Counted from the stretch's first letter, positions 33,718 through 42,780 are shown. The stretch: DNA of 64,000 bases from Caulobacter sp. Root655 (GCF_001427665.1 NZ_LMHC01000012.1:63223-127222); one strand, 5' to 3'. Notes: a model not told the origin generated them from the letters alone. Made by a program: numbers and translations.

Positions 33718-34719
33718 ATGGACGAGGCCAACGAAAAACTGGAGGCGATCCGCGCTCGATACCAAGCCGTAATGGCACCGCTGTTCTTTCCAGAACGGCC
33801 CGCCGAGCCCGACATCATTCAGCTATTTGCATCATTGCTTAGGGTCGTGGGCATGGAAGATGCCGGCTGGGACCCGTACATGGAATCTCGCGCCGTGCTT
33901 GAGGACCTTAACCGGCTGATGCAGATTCCGCTGCCGGAGGATCGTTTTGCCGATCGCGAGCTGACGGGGTGGCGCCTCGGCCTTCTGTTTTACACGCATG
34001 TGGTGGAGATGTCGGCCCCCTACGAAGTGCTGTTGAATTTGCTGCGCTTTCGCCTGGGTAAGGGCTACAGCCCCAACCCCTACTACGATTTCCTTACCAA
34101 GGACGAGCGCAAGCGGGCTGCCAAGAGCGGCCTGTTTCCCAGCAAGAAGATCCAGATTATCGGTCAGTTGGGCGATGAAGCGGGCCTCAACCTCAAGTCC
34201 ATCTTCTTGGACTTTTACTCCGGACCTTTCCGCAATGCCGTCGCTCATTCTGATTTCATCTTCACGGATGAGGGCTTCCGCTGTCGAAATGACCTCTTCG
34301 GAAAATCCTTTAAGCTCTCCTTCGCAGAGGTCGATGTCCTGATCACTCACGCCAAAGCCTTTATCGGCGCCTTCTTCACGCTTGAGCGGGAGGCTCGCCG
34401 AGGATGGGGCACCAATGCAGGCCAGGGCCATGCCTACGATGCTGCGTACAAGGGCGTCATGGAGATTCTGGCGGACGACGTCGGGCTCATGAACGGGTTC
34501 AAAGTCCATTGGCCCAACGGCAGCGAAAGCACATATCGGCGAACCGAAGCAGGTATCGACATGACCAACTGCATGCTTGATTTGGAAGCCAATACAATCG
34601 GCCTCATGGTCGGCCTCTATGCCCGTGATCGCGATCCCTTCAGCCCGTTAGTGGAGCGCGGCGAGGCTCCGGTCTACACACCGCTAGAAAATGGTGAGCC
34701 AACCGTCTGGCTGCCTTAG
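33718..34719 (+). CDS. HEPN-like uncharacterised protein, candidate defence component
   Basis: 333 residues, not recognised by name. A helical N-terminal domain (about 1-120) leads to FRNAVAHSDFIF, where Arg172 and His177 fit the RxxxxH catalytic motif of HEPN RNases; flanking helices (FLDFYSGP and ITHAKAFIGAFFTLER) agree with that fold. C-terminal 80 residues are beta-rich. Codon use is less GC-biased than mutL next door. It is followed 47 bases on by an Abi-alpha gene in the same direction. RNase activity and defence role are inference. Confidence 0.7.
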   Translation: MDEANEKLEAIRARYQAVMAPLFFPERPAEPDIIQLFASLLRVVGMEDAGWDPYMESRAVLEDLNRLMQIPLPEDRFADRELTGWRLGLLFYTHVVEMSAPYEVLLNLLRFRLGKGYSPNPYYDFLTKDERKRAAKSGLFPSKKIQIIGQLGDEAGLNLKSIFLDFYSGPFRNAVAHSDFIFTDEGFRCRNDLFGKSFKLSFAEVDVLITHAKAFIGAFFTLEREARRGWGTNAGQGHAYDAAYKGVMEILADDVGLMNGFKVHWPNGSESTYRRTEAGIDMTNCMLDLEANTIGLMVGLYARDRDPFSPLVERGEAPVYTPLENGEPTVWLP

Positions 34720-34766
34720 CTTGGGCACCCCGATCACCTCACGACGACGGATAGTACGGAGCGACT

Positions 34767-35690
34767 ATGGAAGCCCTGGACCCCGAGCTGGCCAAAGTAG
34801 CAGGGCAGATTGCCGTCGATACCGCCAAGGATGCGCGCGGCGCATTGGGACGGTTGTTTGGCGACGCCATCACTGAGCTTGGCCTAACCCTGGGTGATCG
34901 CGCACGGCTATATCGGTTTGAAAACCTTACAAAGATTTTGGAGAAAGCGGAACGCATCGCGAGAGAGCGTGGCTATACGGCTGAGCAGTTGAAGGCTTTG
35001 CCGTTCGGTGATGCGCTACGAACTACCGAGGCCGCCTCCATGGAGGAGGATGACGACGTTCGGGATTTATGGGCGCGGCTAATCGCCAATGCGACGGCGC
35101 CCGAGAACGGATCGCCTGTTCAAAAGGTCTATATCGATCTTCTGAAATCACTCTCTGGGCCCGAAGTCTTATTGCTTGATCTTCTCTGGCGCTTTCGGTT
35201 GGACAGCTTTCGAAACCTTGAGGAATTAGACAGCTACAACAGAGATTCCGAGGCCGCCGCGGAAACTCGTTGGCGTAAAGTGCCTATGCAGAAGCGTCTT
35301 GCCTCGATTCAAAATTTGCTGAGACTGCGGTGCATAAGCTTGCGCCCTCGCCCGATCATGGCGGAAAATCTTCTGGCCAAGATGCCCAATGAATTGGTGA
35401 AAAATCACTTCAGTGAATGGTCGCTTATAGATGCGAAAAAGTTCGAGCGAGTTCTAGTCCAGATAGCCGAGAATATGGCTATTTCTAGCGGCGCCAAAGA
35501 ACATATTCCATCGAGCGGAGTTATATTGACACCCATGCACGGCGGCTGGAGCTTTAACAGGCAATTGATGATCAAAGCTCCGGAACTGAATTATATTCTG
35601 ACGCCAATTGGTCGAGATTTGATGCTGGCTTGCAGTCTTTCAGATGACCAAGGTCGAGCGGATGAGGACCATCGCGACGTATATGAATAA
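34767..35690 (+). CDS. Abi-alpha (DUF4393) family protein
   Basis: 307 residues. The first third fits the Abi-alpha/DUF4393 pattern: AKDARGALGRLFGDAITELGLTLGDRARLYRFENL, then LKALPFGDALRTTEAASMEEDDDVRDLWARLIANAT. Members are linked to phage abortive infection. The remainder (about 150-307) is a variable domain. AT-rich codons (AGA, TTG, ATA, AAT) stand out against the genome, signalling recent transfer. Forms a pair with the HEPN-like gene; the downstream side is a large hairpin element. Confidence 0.85.
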   Translation: MEALDPELAKVAGQIAVDTAKDARGALGRLFGDAITELGLTLGDRARLYRFENLTKILEKAERIARERGYTAEQLKALPFGDALRTTEAASMEEDDDVRDLWARLIANATAPENGSPVQKVYIDLLKSLSGPEVLLLDLLWRFRLDSFRNLEELDSYNRDSEAAAETRWRKVPMQKRLASIQNLLRLRCISLRPRPIMAENLLAKMPNELVKNHFSEWSLIDAKKFERVLVQIAENMAISSGAKEHIPSSGVILTPMHGGWSFNRQLMIKAPELNYILTPIGRDLMLACSLSDDQGRADEDHRDVYE

Positions 35691-35840
35691 TCAAACGTGG
35701 CGTGACGATTGTTTGACCAATATAGGACCCATTGTATCATTCAGAATATTATCCGACGATGGATCAAATCTCTTGGGTTCGACGTAGAAGTGTAGACACA
35801 TTGATACCGAAGCCCCATCCGCCAAGCCGGATGCGGCCAC

Positions 35841-35980
35841 GCCTTAAACCCTTGCAGGATGGGAGCTCTGGCGTCTGGCCGAGTCAAGGACCGCCTCTGG
35901 CGGCCGCGTCGCGGCGGCGCGGCGCGCCGTCCTTGACTCGGCCAGACGCCAGAGCAAGCTCGCCAGCAAGGTTTCAAGGC
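35841..35980. repeat. very long imperfect hairpin with a 27-base perfect core
   Basis: Bases 35865-35891 (starting GCTCTGGCGTCTGGCCGAG) and 35929-35955 are exact reverse complements over 27 bases. Outer flanks GCCTTAAACCCTTGC (left) and GCAAGGTTTCAAGGC (right) extend the pairing imperfectly, giving arms near 50 bases. The 37-base loop is almost pure G and C. No terminal direct repeats or coding sequence for a transposase are visible. Confidence 0.93.
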
Positions 35981-36046
35981 GCGGCGTCGCTCGCCCTTCG
36001 TCCTAAGAGCTGTGGACAGTTGAACGGTTTAGGCTGGGAAGCGCCG

Positions 36047-36151
36047 TGCGTCCTTCGAGGCCCTCCTCTGGAGGGCGCCTCAGGATGAGGAACTCAGCAA
36101 CAACGCGCCTCATCCTGAGGTGCGTAGCGGAGCGAAGCCTCGAAGGACGCA
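36047..36151. repeat. intergenic inverted repeat, family B copy 1
   Basis: TGCGTCCTTCGAGGC at the left and GCCTCGAAGGACGCA at the right; GGCGCCTCAGGATGAGG and CCTCATCCTGAGG inside. The matching copy is at 40553. Together with the hairpin at 35841 it fills the 519 bases between the Abi-alpha and VOC genes; I see no gene there. Confidence 0.92.
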
Positions 36152-36209
36152 GAGCGCTCGCCGAAGAACGACCGCCAAAGTCTACTGCTCCCACCCTAGC
36201 CCCCCCCGA

Positions 36210-36698
36210 TCAGCCCTCGCCCCGCCGCGCGGCCTCGATCTTGGCCACGTCGATCTTGCCCATCGTCATCATCGCCTCGAACACCCGCTTGGCCACCGCC
36301 CTGTCCGGGTCGTTGACCCCCTCGGTCAGCTGACGGGGCGTGATCTGCCAGGAATAGCCCCAGCGGTCCTTGCACCAGCCGCACGCGCTGGCCACGCCGC
36401 CGTTGCCGACGATGGCGTCCCAGTAGCGGTCGGTCTCGGCCTGGTCCTGGGTCTCGACCATGAACGAAACGGACTCGTTGGGCTTGAAGCCCGGACCGCC
36501 GTTGAGCCCCGTGAAGGGCGCGCCGAGCACGGTGAACTCCACCGTCAGCTCCACCCCTTCCGCGCCGTTGGGGAAGTCGCTGGGCGCCGCCATCGCCGCG
36601 CCGACATGGCTGTCGGGGAAGACGCTGGCATAGAATTCCGCCGCCTTGCGCGCCTCGCCATGGTCGAACCACAGGCAGTTGGTGATCTTGCCGGCCAT
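36210..36698 (-). CDS. VOC family protein, PhnB-like
   Basis: 162 residues with GGGAGAGAG before the ATG. Two beta-alpha-beta-beta-beta units typical of the glyoxalase/VOC fold: MAGKITNCLWFDHGEARKAAEFYASVFPDSHVG, FTVLGAPFTGLNGGPGFKPNESVSF, and CGWCKDRWGYSWQITPRQL. It belongs to the group often annotated as 3-demethylubiquinone methyltransferase-like, but no methyltransferase motif is present. Substrate unknown. Confidence 0.9.
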   Translation of the reverse strand: MAGKITNCLWFDHGEARKAAEFYASVFPDSHVGAAMAAPSDFPNGAEGVELTVEFTVLGAPFTGLNGGPGFKPNESVSFMVETQDQAETDRYWDAIVGNGGVASACGWCKDRWGYSWQITPRQLTEGVNDPDRAVAKRVFEAMMTMGKIDVAKIEAARRGEG

Positions 36699-36868
36699 CG
36701 TCTCTCTCCCTTGCCTTGTCCGTCTCGAAACGTGTTCCCGTCCCCCCGGTTCACGCCGTGACAGGTTTAAGCCCCGAACGTCCGCTTTCCACGCGTCGCC
36801 GCCGGCCCAGCCAGCCGCCGGTTCTTTGACGCTACTCAGGAACTCAAGCGTTCAACTGAGTACGGACC

Positions 36869-38059
36869 CTAGCGCCGCCCCCGCAGCCACGGCGACAGCC
36901 GATCCTGCAGCGGCTGGTCGACATAAGTATGGAACAGCCAGGCCGCGCCCATGGCGATCGGGAACGAGGCCAGCCACATCAGCCACTGCCAGCCGATGCC
37001 GATCGGCACCGTCTCGATCAGCTTGTGGACCGCGCTCCAATAGATCACCCCCACCAGGATGTGGGTGATGAACAGGGCGAAGGATAGCTTGGCGCCCTCC
37101 TCGATCCAGGCCCGGGGATGCCTGACCGGCAGCCGGCCGGCCCCCAGCACGATGGCGGCGATGGCGATCAGGCAGGGAACGTCGAAGATCAGCTCGTCGG
37201 GCAGGGCGTAGCGGTCCAGCGGCTGCATGACGGCCAGCAGCCCGCAGCCGGCGATCAGCAGGGCGCGCGCCGCCTTCTCCGACGGCCAGTTCATCTCCAC
37301 GGCCCGCGCCAGGCAGACGCCGAGGATGAACAGCGGCAGGGCCCGCACCACCCCGAACCGGAACTGCAGGTCCGACAGGGCGTGGTCGAACACCTGGCGC
37401 GCCAGCACCTCGCAGGCCACGAAGGCCAGGGCCCCGATCAGCGGCAGGATCCACGGGTGGCGGACCTTGTCGACCGCCCGCCACAGCCACGGGAACACCG
37501 CGTAGCAGACGACCAGGGCCGACAGCGACCAGCTGGGCAGGTTCCAGCCGTCGCTGTTGAAGCCCCAGGCGTGGACCAGCAGGGCCTGGACCGGCAGCTG
37601 GTCCCAGGCGAAGCGCGAGGGCTTGTGGGCGTCGGTGCCCAGGGCGTTGAGGGCCAGCACCAACCCGGCCATCATCGCCAGCACGATCAGGTGCCCCGGC
37701 CAGACCCGTCCGACCCGCCGCACCCAGAAACGGCCGTGGCTGATCTTGCCGGTCAGGGTCGAGGCCCCATAGGCCCGGCCCAGCACATAGCCCGACAGCA
37801 TCAGGAAGAAGTCCGTCGCCAGGAAGCCGCGCGAGAACACCTGGCCGAAGCGTTCGATGCGCATCGGCCCCTCGGCCCCGTAGTGGTAGACGACGATCAG
37901 CAGCGAGGCGAGCAGCCGCAGCAGGTCCAGCGCCCCGCCGCGCGTGGAGGCCCGCGACACGCGCGCCGCCACCGGCGAGGCCATCGCGGGCGTCGCCTCG
38001 CTGGAAGCTTCGGGGGAAGCCTCCGAGGGCGCAACGGGAGGAAGGACGGGTACGTTCAC
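36869..38059 (-). CDS. acyltransferase family 3 membrane protein
   Basis: About 396 residues from GTG 38059. Ten or so membrane helices after a Pro/Ser/Ala-rich cytoplasmic tail of about 40 residues. Acyltransferase_3 signatures are RGGALDLLRLLASLLIVVYHYG (start of helix 1 with catalytic His in the HY element), the FLMLSGYVLGRAYG turn and RVGRVWPGHLIVL. Such proteins acylate surface polysaccharides. Substrate is unknown; no polysaccharide cluster is adjacent. An internal ATG could be the true start. Confidence 0.9.
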   Translation of the reverse strand: MNVPVLPPVAPSEASPEASSEATPAMASPVAARVSRASTRGGALDLLRLLASLLIVVYHYGAEGPMRIERFGQVFSRGFLATDFFLMLSGYVLGRAYGASTLTGKISHGRFWVRRVGRVWPGHLIVLAMMAGLVLALNALGTDAHKPSRFAWDQLPVQALLVHAWGFNSDGWNLPSWSLSALVVCYAVFPWLWRAVDKVRHPWILPLIGALAFVACEVLARQVFDHALSDLQFRFGVVRALPLFILGVCLARAVEMNWPSEKAARALLIAGCGLLAVMQPLDRYALPDELIFDVPCLIAIAAIVLGAGRLPVRHPRAWIEEGAKLSFALFITHILVGVIYWSAVHKLIETVPIGIGWQWLMWLASFPIAMGAAWLFHTYVDQPLQDRLSPWLRGRR

Positions 38060-38231
38060 GACGCCCGCCTTAACAAAGCCGGGCGCGCCGGGAAAGCACG
38101 CGTCGCGACGCGGGGCGCGACACCACGACGCGGCGGCCCGCCTGTGGCCAAATGGTCGCCCCCGGCGTCGTTGAACGCACGAGGGAAGTTCCTATCTGTA
38201 ACTTCAACAGTGTCTAATTGGATCGACAACG

Positions 38232-39005
38232 ATGACCGCCCGCCTGCCCGTCCTGTTCCTCGGCCACGGCTCGCCGATGAACGCCATCGACGACAACGCC
38301 TGGAGCCAGGCCTGGGCCCGGCTGGGCGCCGAGCTGCCGCGGCCCAGGGCGGTGCTGATGATCAGCGCCCACTGGGAGACCATGGGGGCCAGCGCGGTCA
38401 GCGCCGCCGAACACCCCGAGACCATCCACGACTTCGGCGGCTTCCCCCAGGCGCTGTTCGACGTGCGCTACGACGCGCCGGGCGCCCCGGCCCTGGCCTT
38501 GCGGGTCGCCGAACTGCTGGCCCCCGACCGCGTGGTCCAGCACCCAACGCGCGGCCTGGACCACGGGGCCTGGGGCGTGCTGCGGCCGATGTATCCGCAC
38601 GCCGACGTGCCGGTGGTCCAGCTCAGCCTGGATCGCGGTCGCTCCGACCAATGGCATTACGACGCCGGCGCGCGCCTGGCCGCCCTGCGCGACGAGGGCG
38701 TGCTGATCGTCGGCAGCGGCGACATCGTCCACAACCTGCGGGCCGTGAACTTCCGCACCGGCGAAATCCCCGACTGGGCCCCGCGCTTCAACGACCAGGC
38801 CAAGGCCCTGATCGCCGCCGGCGACCACGGCCCGCTGATCGACTGGCGGAGCCTGGGCCCCGACGCCGAGGCCTCGATCAACAGCGCCGAGCACTATCTG
38901 CCGCTGCTCTACGTGCTGGGCGCCCAGCAGCCGGGCGAGCCGGTGTCGTTCTTCACTGATGATCTGTTCGCGGCGATCTCGATGACCAGCGTGCGGATCG
39001 GGTAG
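38232..39005 (+). CDS. ygiD: 4,5-DOPA-extradiol-type dioxygenase
   Basis: 257 residues of the LigB-like DODA/YgiD family. Metal ligands are in PVLFLGHGSPMNAID (His), ISAHWETMGASA (His), LDHGAWGVLRPM (His) and GDIVHNLRAV (His). The non-heme zinc/iron dioxygenase opens catechol rings. Length and motif order fit E. coli YgiD. It is divergent from the acyltransferase gene across 172 bases. Confidence 0.93.
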   Translation: MTARLPVLFLGHGSPMNAIDDNAWSQAWARLGAELPRPRAVLMISAHWETMGASAVSAAEHPETIHDFGGFPQALFDVRYDAPGAPALALRVAELLAPDRVVQHPTRGLDHGAWGVLRPMYPHADVPVVQLSLDRGRSDQWHYDAGARLAALRDEGVLIVGSGDIVHNLRAVNFRTGEIPDWAPRFNDQAKALIAAGDHGPLIDWRSLGPDAEASINSAEHYLPLLYVLGAQQPGEPVSFFTDDLFAAISMTSVRIG

Positions 39006-39101
39006 GCTTTCCAGGGCGTTACCACCACAAAGACCACGCTGACGCTTGCATCGGCCGTCCCGCAGCGCCGATGGTCCGGCGTTGAAATGGAGGGGATTCG
39101 C

Positions 39102-40517
39102 ATGACGCGTCGCAGCGCCCTCGTCGCAGCCGTGATCGCCCTGGCCGGAACGGCGAGCGCCCAGCCCTCCCACGCCCAGGCCCCGGGCGCCGACACCCAG
39201 GGCGCCAGTACCCAGGGTGCCAATACCCAAGGCGTATGGCGCTCGCGCGGCTATGGCTACATCGTCAGGATCGACGCCGCCGGCCCCAAGCTGTTCCACG
39301 CCGTCGACGGCGCCTGCTACGCCGACCCGCGTCCGCAGGCCGATCCCGACGGCATCCTGGCCGTGCGTCGCGCGGTCGGCCCAGGCGCCATCGCCTTTTC
39401 GTCGGGCCCGGCCGACACCGCCTACCTGTTCGACCGCCTGCCCGCCCTGCCCAAGGCCTGCCTGGCCAAGACCGACTGGACGCCCCGCCGCGTCGCCGCC
39501 GTGACCGCCGAGACCTTCGCGGCCTTCTACCCTTCCTCGCGCGAGCACCACATCGACTGGCCGGCCCGGGCCCGCATCGCCGACAAGGCGGCGGGCAAGG
39601 CGACCAGCGACGCGGCGCTGTTCGACGTGCTCGACGGGCTGATGGCGGGGCTCAACGATCCGCATGTCGGCCTGCAGGCCACGCTGGGCGGCGACGAGCG
39701 CGAATTCGAGAGTGGCCAGGCCGCCACCCTGATCCGGGTGCGCTCGGAATCCAAGGAGGCCGACCCCGCCGCCTCGGAGAAGGCCTGGCTGCAGGCCTAC
39801 AAGCGCGGGGTGATGGACGGCGTGCTGAGGGGCCGCGGCCACCAGACGGCAAACAACCGGGTGATCTGGGGTCGGGTGGGCGAGATCGGCTACCTGAACG
39901 TCGCCACCATGGGCGGCTTCGACAAGGACGCCGCCCCCGGCGACCCCGCGGCCCTGGACAAGGCCCTGGACGAGGCCCTGACGGCCTTCGAGGGCGCCAA
40001 GGCGGTGATCGTCGACGTCAGCAACAATCGCGGCGGCTACGACGACATCAGCCTGCGCATCGCCGGCCGCTTCGCCGACCGCTCGCGCCTGGCCTGGACC
40101 AAGGTCGCGGTCGGCGCGCGCGGCGTGGTTCCCCAGGCCTTCCATGTCGAGCCGACGCGCGGGCGCCGCTATCTGGGGCCCGTGTATCTGGTGACCAGCG
40201 ACGTCACGGTCAGCGCCGGCGAGACCTTCACCCTGGCCATGCGCGCCCTGCCCAACGTGGTGCAGGTGGGCGAGCGCACACGCGGCGCCCTGTCGGACAA
40301 GCTGAACAAGCCCCTGCCCAACGGCTGGATGCTGACCCTGCCGGGCGAGATCTATCGCGACCCGCGGGGGACGCGCTTCGAGGCGGTCGGCATCGCCCCC
40401 GACGTCCCGCGCGCGGTGTTCGCCGGCGACCTGGCCGAAGGCCATGCCCGGATGATCCACGCCCTGATGGACCAGATCGAGCAGGGCGGCGCGCCGTCGC
40501 CGGTCACGCGGAGCTGA
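39102..40517 (+). CDS. S41 family (C-terminal processing) peptidase
   Basis: 471 residues from ATG 39102, seven bases after GGAGGGG. Signal peptide ALVAAVIALAGTASAQPSHAQ, then a short repeat-like linker (PGADTQGASTQGANTQG). The S41 core has LDGLMAGLNDPHVGLQAT, VIVDVSNNRGGYDDISLRIAGRF and TSDVTVSAGETFTLAMRALPN, where the Ser of SAGE is the nucleophile. No PDZ domain is clear. A periplasmic or outer-membrane processing role is inferred. Confidence 0.92.
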   Translation: MTRRSALVAAVIALAGTASAQPSHAQAPGADTQGASTQGANTQGVWRSRGYGYIVRIDAAGPKLFHAVDGACYADPRPQADPDGILAVRRAVGPGAIAFSSGPADTAYLFDRLPALPKACLAKTDWTPRRVAAVTAETFAAFYPSSREHHIDWPARARIADKAAGKATSDAALFDVLDGLMAGLNDPHVGLQATLGGDEREFESGQAATLIRVRSESKEADPAASEKAWLQAYKRGVMDGVLRGRGHQTANNRVIWGRVGEIGYLNVATMGGFDKDAAPGDPAALDKALDEALTAFEGAKAVIVDVSNNRGGYDDISLRIAGRFADRSRLAWTKVAVGARGVVPQAFHVEPTRGRRYLGPVYLVTSDVTVSAGETFTLAMRALPNVVQVGERTRGALSDKLNKPLPNGWMLTLPGEIYRDPRGTRFEAVGIAPDVPRAVFAGDLAEGHARMIHALMDQIEQGGAPSPVTRS

Positions 40518-40552
40518 AGGCTCCTTACGCAAGAAGGATCGAGAAGCGCCCC

Positions 40553-40656
40553 GCGTCCTTCGAGGCCCTCCGTTGGAGGGCGCCTCAGGATGAGGAGCTT
40601 TGTGCTGATTTCCTCATCCTGAGGTGCGTAGCGAAGCGAAGCCTCGAAGGACGCAG
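40553..40656. repeat. intergenic inverted repeat, family B copy 2
   Basis: GCGTCCTTCGAGGCCCTCC at the left and GCCTCGAAGGACGCAGGG at the right, with GGCGCCTCAGGATGAGG and CCTCATCCTGAGGTGCG inside. Closely matches copy 1 at 36047. Confidence 0.93.
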
Positions 40657-40709
40657 GGCATTCACAGCCTCCAATGGGAACAATCGCGCTCCAGACGGTT
40701 TCCCCCCGC

Positions 40710-41429
40710 ATGACCTACCAACTGCACTACTGGCCGACGATCCAGGGGCGCGGCGAGTTCGTGCGCCTGGCCCTGGAAGAGGCCGGCGCGGCCTATGTCG
40801 ACGTGGCGCGCGGCGACGGCGACGACGGCGGCGAGGAGGCCCTGATGGCCGACATGGCCGCCCAGGACCACCCGCCCTTCGCGCCGCCCTATCTGGTCGA
40901 CGGCGACCTGGTGATCGGCCAGACGGCCAATATTCTGCTGCACCTGGGTTTGCGCCACGGCCTGGCCCCGAAGGCCGAGGCCGGGCGGCTGTGGGTCAAC
41001 CAGCTGCAACTGACGATCGCCGACCTGGTGGCCGAGGCCCACGACGTCCACCACCCGGTCGGGATGGGCCTCTATTACGAGGATCAGAAGCCCGAGGCGG
41101 CCAGGCGGGCCCGGGAATTCCGCACCCAGAGGATGAAGAAGTTCCTCGGCTGGTTCGAGACCGTGCTGGAGCGGGCTCCGAAAGGAGGCTGGCTGACCGG
41201 TGAGGATCTGACCTATGCCGACCTGTCGCTGTTCCAGGCGGTCGAGGGTCTGCGCTACGCTTTCCCCCACGCCATGAAGCGACTGGAGCCCAGGATCGGG
41301 CGGGTGATCGCCGTGCGCGATCGGGTGGAGGCGCGGCCCAACATCAAGGCCTATCTCGCCTCGCCGCGCCGCATCCCGTTCAGCACCGAGGGGATCTTCC
41401 GGCTCTATCCGGAGCTTGACCCGGTCTAG
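40710..41429 (+). CDS. glutathione S-transferase family protein
   Basis: 239 residues from ATG 40710. N-terminal thioredoxin domain: LHYWPTIQGRGEFVRLALEEAGAAYVD, with PPYLVDGDLVIGQTANILLHLG as the glutathione-binding loop (QTANI for ESxAI). C-terminal helices contain WLTGEDLTYADLSLFQAVEG. It looks like the Sigma/Omega-like GST group; substrates unknown. A family B repeat precedes it. Confidence 0.9.
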   Translation: MTYQLHYWPTIQGRGEFVRLALEEAGAAYVDVARGDGDDGGEEALMADMAAQDHPPFAPPYLVDGDLVIGQTANILLHLGLRHGLAPKAEAGRLWVNQLQLTIADLVAEAHDVHHPVGMGLYYEDQKPEAARRAREFRTQRMKKFLGWFETVLERAPKGGWLTGEDLTYADLSLFQAVEGLRYAFPHAMKRLEPRIGRVIAVRDRVEARPNIKAYLASPRRIPFSTEGIFRLYPELDPV

Positions 41430-41444
41430 GGCGGCGAGCCGCCC

Positions 41445-41891
41445 CTACGACGCCGCGTTGGCGGTGACGCTATCGACCCGCCGCCAGGTCTGCGACTTGC
41501 AGAGGATGGACCCGATCAGGCAGCCCTTGGCCTTCATGGTCGTGGCGTTCGGGAAGTCGGCCGTGCCGGTCAGGGTCATGTTGAGGTCCGGCACGAACAC
41601 CTTGCCCTTCCAGCTGCCGTTCTTCTGCAGCTGGAAATCGCGCAGCAGCTGAAGGCCGACCAGGTTGGGCGTGCCGCCCTTCTTGGCGTCGGCCTGGGCC
41701 TCGTCGGTGGCCCAGACGACGTTGCCGCAGGCGCGGCCACCGCCGCAGGGCTTGATCTCGACATGCACGCTGTTCTTGGGATTGCGCCAGACGCCGTAGG
41801 TGAAGGGGGCGTCCTGGGCCGAGGCCGGCAGGGCGATCGAAAGGCCGGCCAGGGCCGCCAGAACGACGAGAGCGGTTTTGACTGAACGCAT
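41445..41891 (-). CDS. DUF2147 secreted protein
   Basis: 148 residues from ATG 41891, five bases after GGAGG. Signal peptide MRSVKTALVVLAALAGLSI ending PASAQ. Mature part: FTYGVWRNPKNSVHVEIKPCGGGRACGNVVW, then LVGLQLLRDF and GKVFVPDLNMTLTG ending AKGCLIGSILCKSQTWRRV. Small lipocalin-like barrels of this family occur in periplasmic stress loci; no ligand is known. Convergent with the GST gene. Confidence 0.92.
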   Translation of the reverse strand: MRSVKTALVVLAALAGLSIALPASAQDAPFTYGVWRNPKNSVHVEIKPCGGGRACGNVVWATDEAQADAKKGGTPNLVGLQLLRDFQLQKNGSWKGKVFVPDLNMTLTGTADFPNATTMKAKGCLIGSILCKSQTWRRVDSVTANAAS

Positions 41892-42007
41892 GAGCGCCTC
41901 CGAACACCACCATGTTGTGATGCAGGTCAGCGCCCGGATCAAGGCGGGCGGGGCGATTTGGCGCGCCTAGAGCCGCTAACCAGGCTGGAGCAAATCCCAG
42001 AATTCCG

Positions 42008-42038
42008 CTTGTCCCGGCGAATGCCGGGACCCAGATCC
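42008..42038. repeat. family E fragment, copy 4
   Basis: TTGTCCCGGCGAATGCCGGG followed by ACCCAGATCCC matches the left third of the family E repeat at 54441; the right arm is missing, so it looks like a decayed copy. Confidence 0.75.
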
Positions 42039-42066
42039 CAAGGCGGTGTGGAAGTGAGCCGATGCC

Positions 42067-42780
42067 TTAGACCCCCGCCAACAGCCTCTCCCCCGCCGCC
42101 CGGGCCGCGGCCCAGCGCGCATCCATGCCCCGGCCGTAGATCGCCTGGACCCGCTCCAGAACGGCCGGCGGCGCGGTCTCGGGGCGGCCGGCGTCGAACG
42201 GCGGAGCAGGGGCGTATTCGACGGCCAGCTGGATGGCCTGGGCGACGTCGGGACCCGCGATCTCGGCGGCGATGGTCAGGGCGAAGTCGATGCCCGCCGT
42301 CACCCCGCCGCCGGTGAACACATTGCCGTCGCGCGCCACCCGGGCCGGGTCGGGGATGGCCCCGAACAGCGCCAGTTGGTCGCGCCAGGCCCAGTGGCAG
42401 GCCGCCCGCCGGCCCCGCAGCAGTCCGGCCGCGCCCAGCAGCAGCGACCCGGTGCAGACCGAGGTCACATAGCGCGCCCCCGCCGCCAGCCGGCGCAGTT
42501 GGGCCAGATAGGCCTCATCGGCCATCGCCTGGGTGACGCCGAAGCCGCCGGGCACGCACAGCAGGTCGCAATGCTCCAGGTCGGCCAGCCGGGCCACCCG
42601 GGCGAAGACCAGGCCCTCGGCTTCGATCTCGCCGCCGGCCTCGCTGGCGATCACCACCTGGGCGCCGGGCAGGCGGCTGAGGATCTGGTGCGGGCCGGTG
42701 AAGTCCAGGTGGGTGACATCCGGGAACAGGGCGAAGACGATGTGCAGCGGGGCGGGCTTCTTCGGCGGTGATTGGGTCAT
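42067..42780 (-). CDS. DJ-1/PfpI family protein
   Basis: 237 residues from ATG 42780, after GGAGA. Core: VFALFPDVTHLDFTGPHQILSRLP, catalytic elbow VTSVCTGSLLLGAAGLLRGRRAACHWA (Cys with following His), and GGGVTAGIDFALTIAAEIAG. No DNA-binding domain, in contrast with the divergent GlxA-type regulator at 42859. The two N-terminal halves resemble one another, suggesting duplication. Likely a substrate-sensing or detoxifying hydrolase-fold protein. Confidence 0.92.
   Translation of the reverse strand: MTQSPPKKPAPLHIVFALFPDVTHLDFTGPHQILSRLPGAQVVIASEAGGEIEAEGLVFARVARLADLEHCDLLCVPGGFGVTQAMADEAYLAQLRRLAAGARYVTSVCTGSLLLGAAGLLRGRRAACHWAWRDQLALFGAIPDPARVARDGNVFTGGGVTAGIDFALTIAAEIAGPDVAQAIQLAVEYAPAPPFDAGRPETAPPAVLERVQAIYGRGMDARWAAARAAGERLLAGV

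Noticed and set aside
33718..36209. Complete mobile element or prophage remnant
   Set aside because: No integrase, transposase, tRNA target or direct repeats at the borders could be seen.
38214..40532. 772-codon minus-strand open frame
   Set aside because: Antisense to ygiD and the S41 peptidase, both with clear catalytic motifs.
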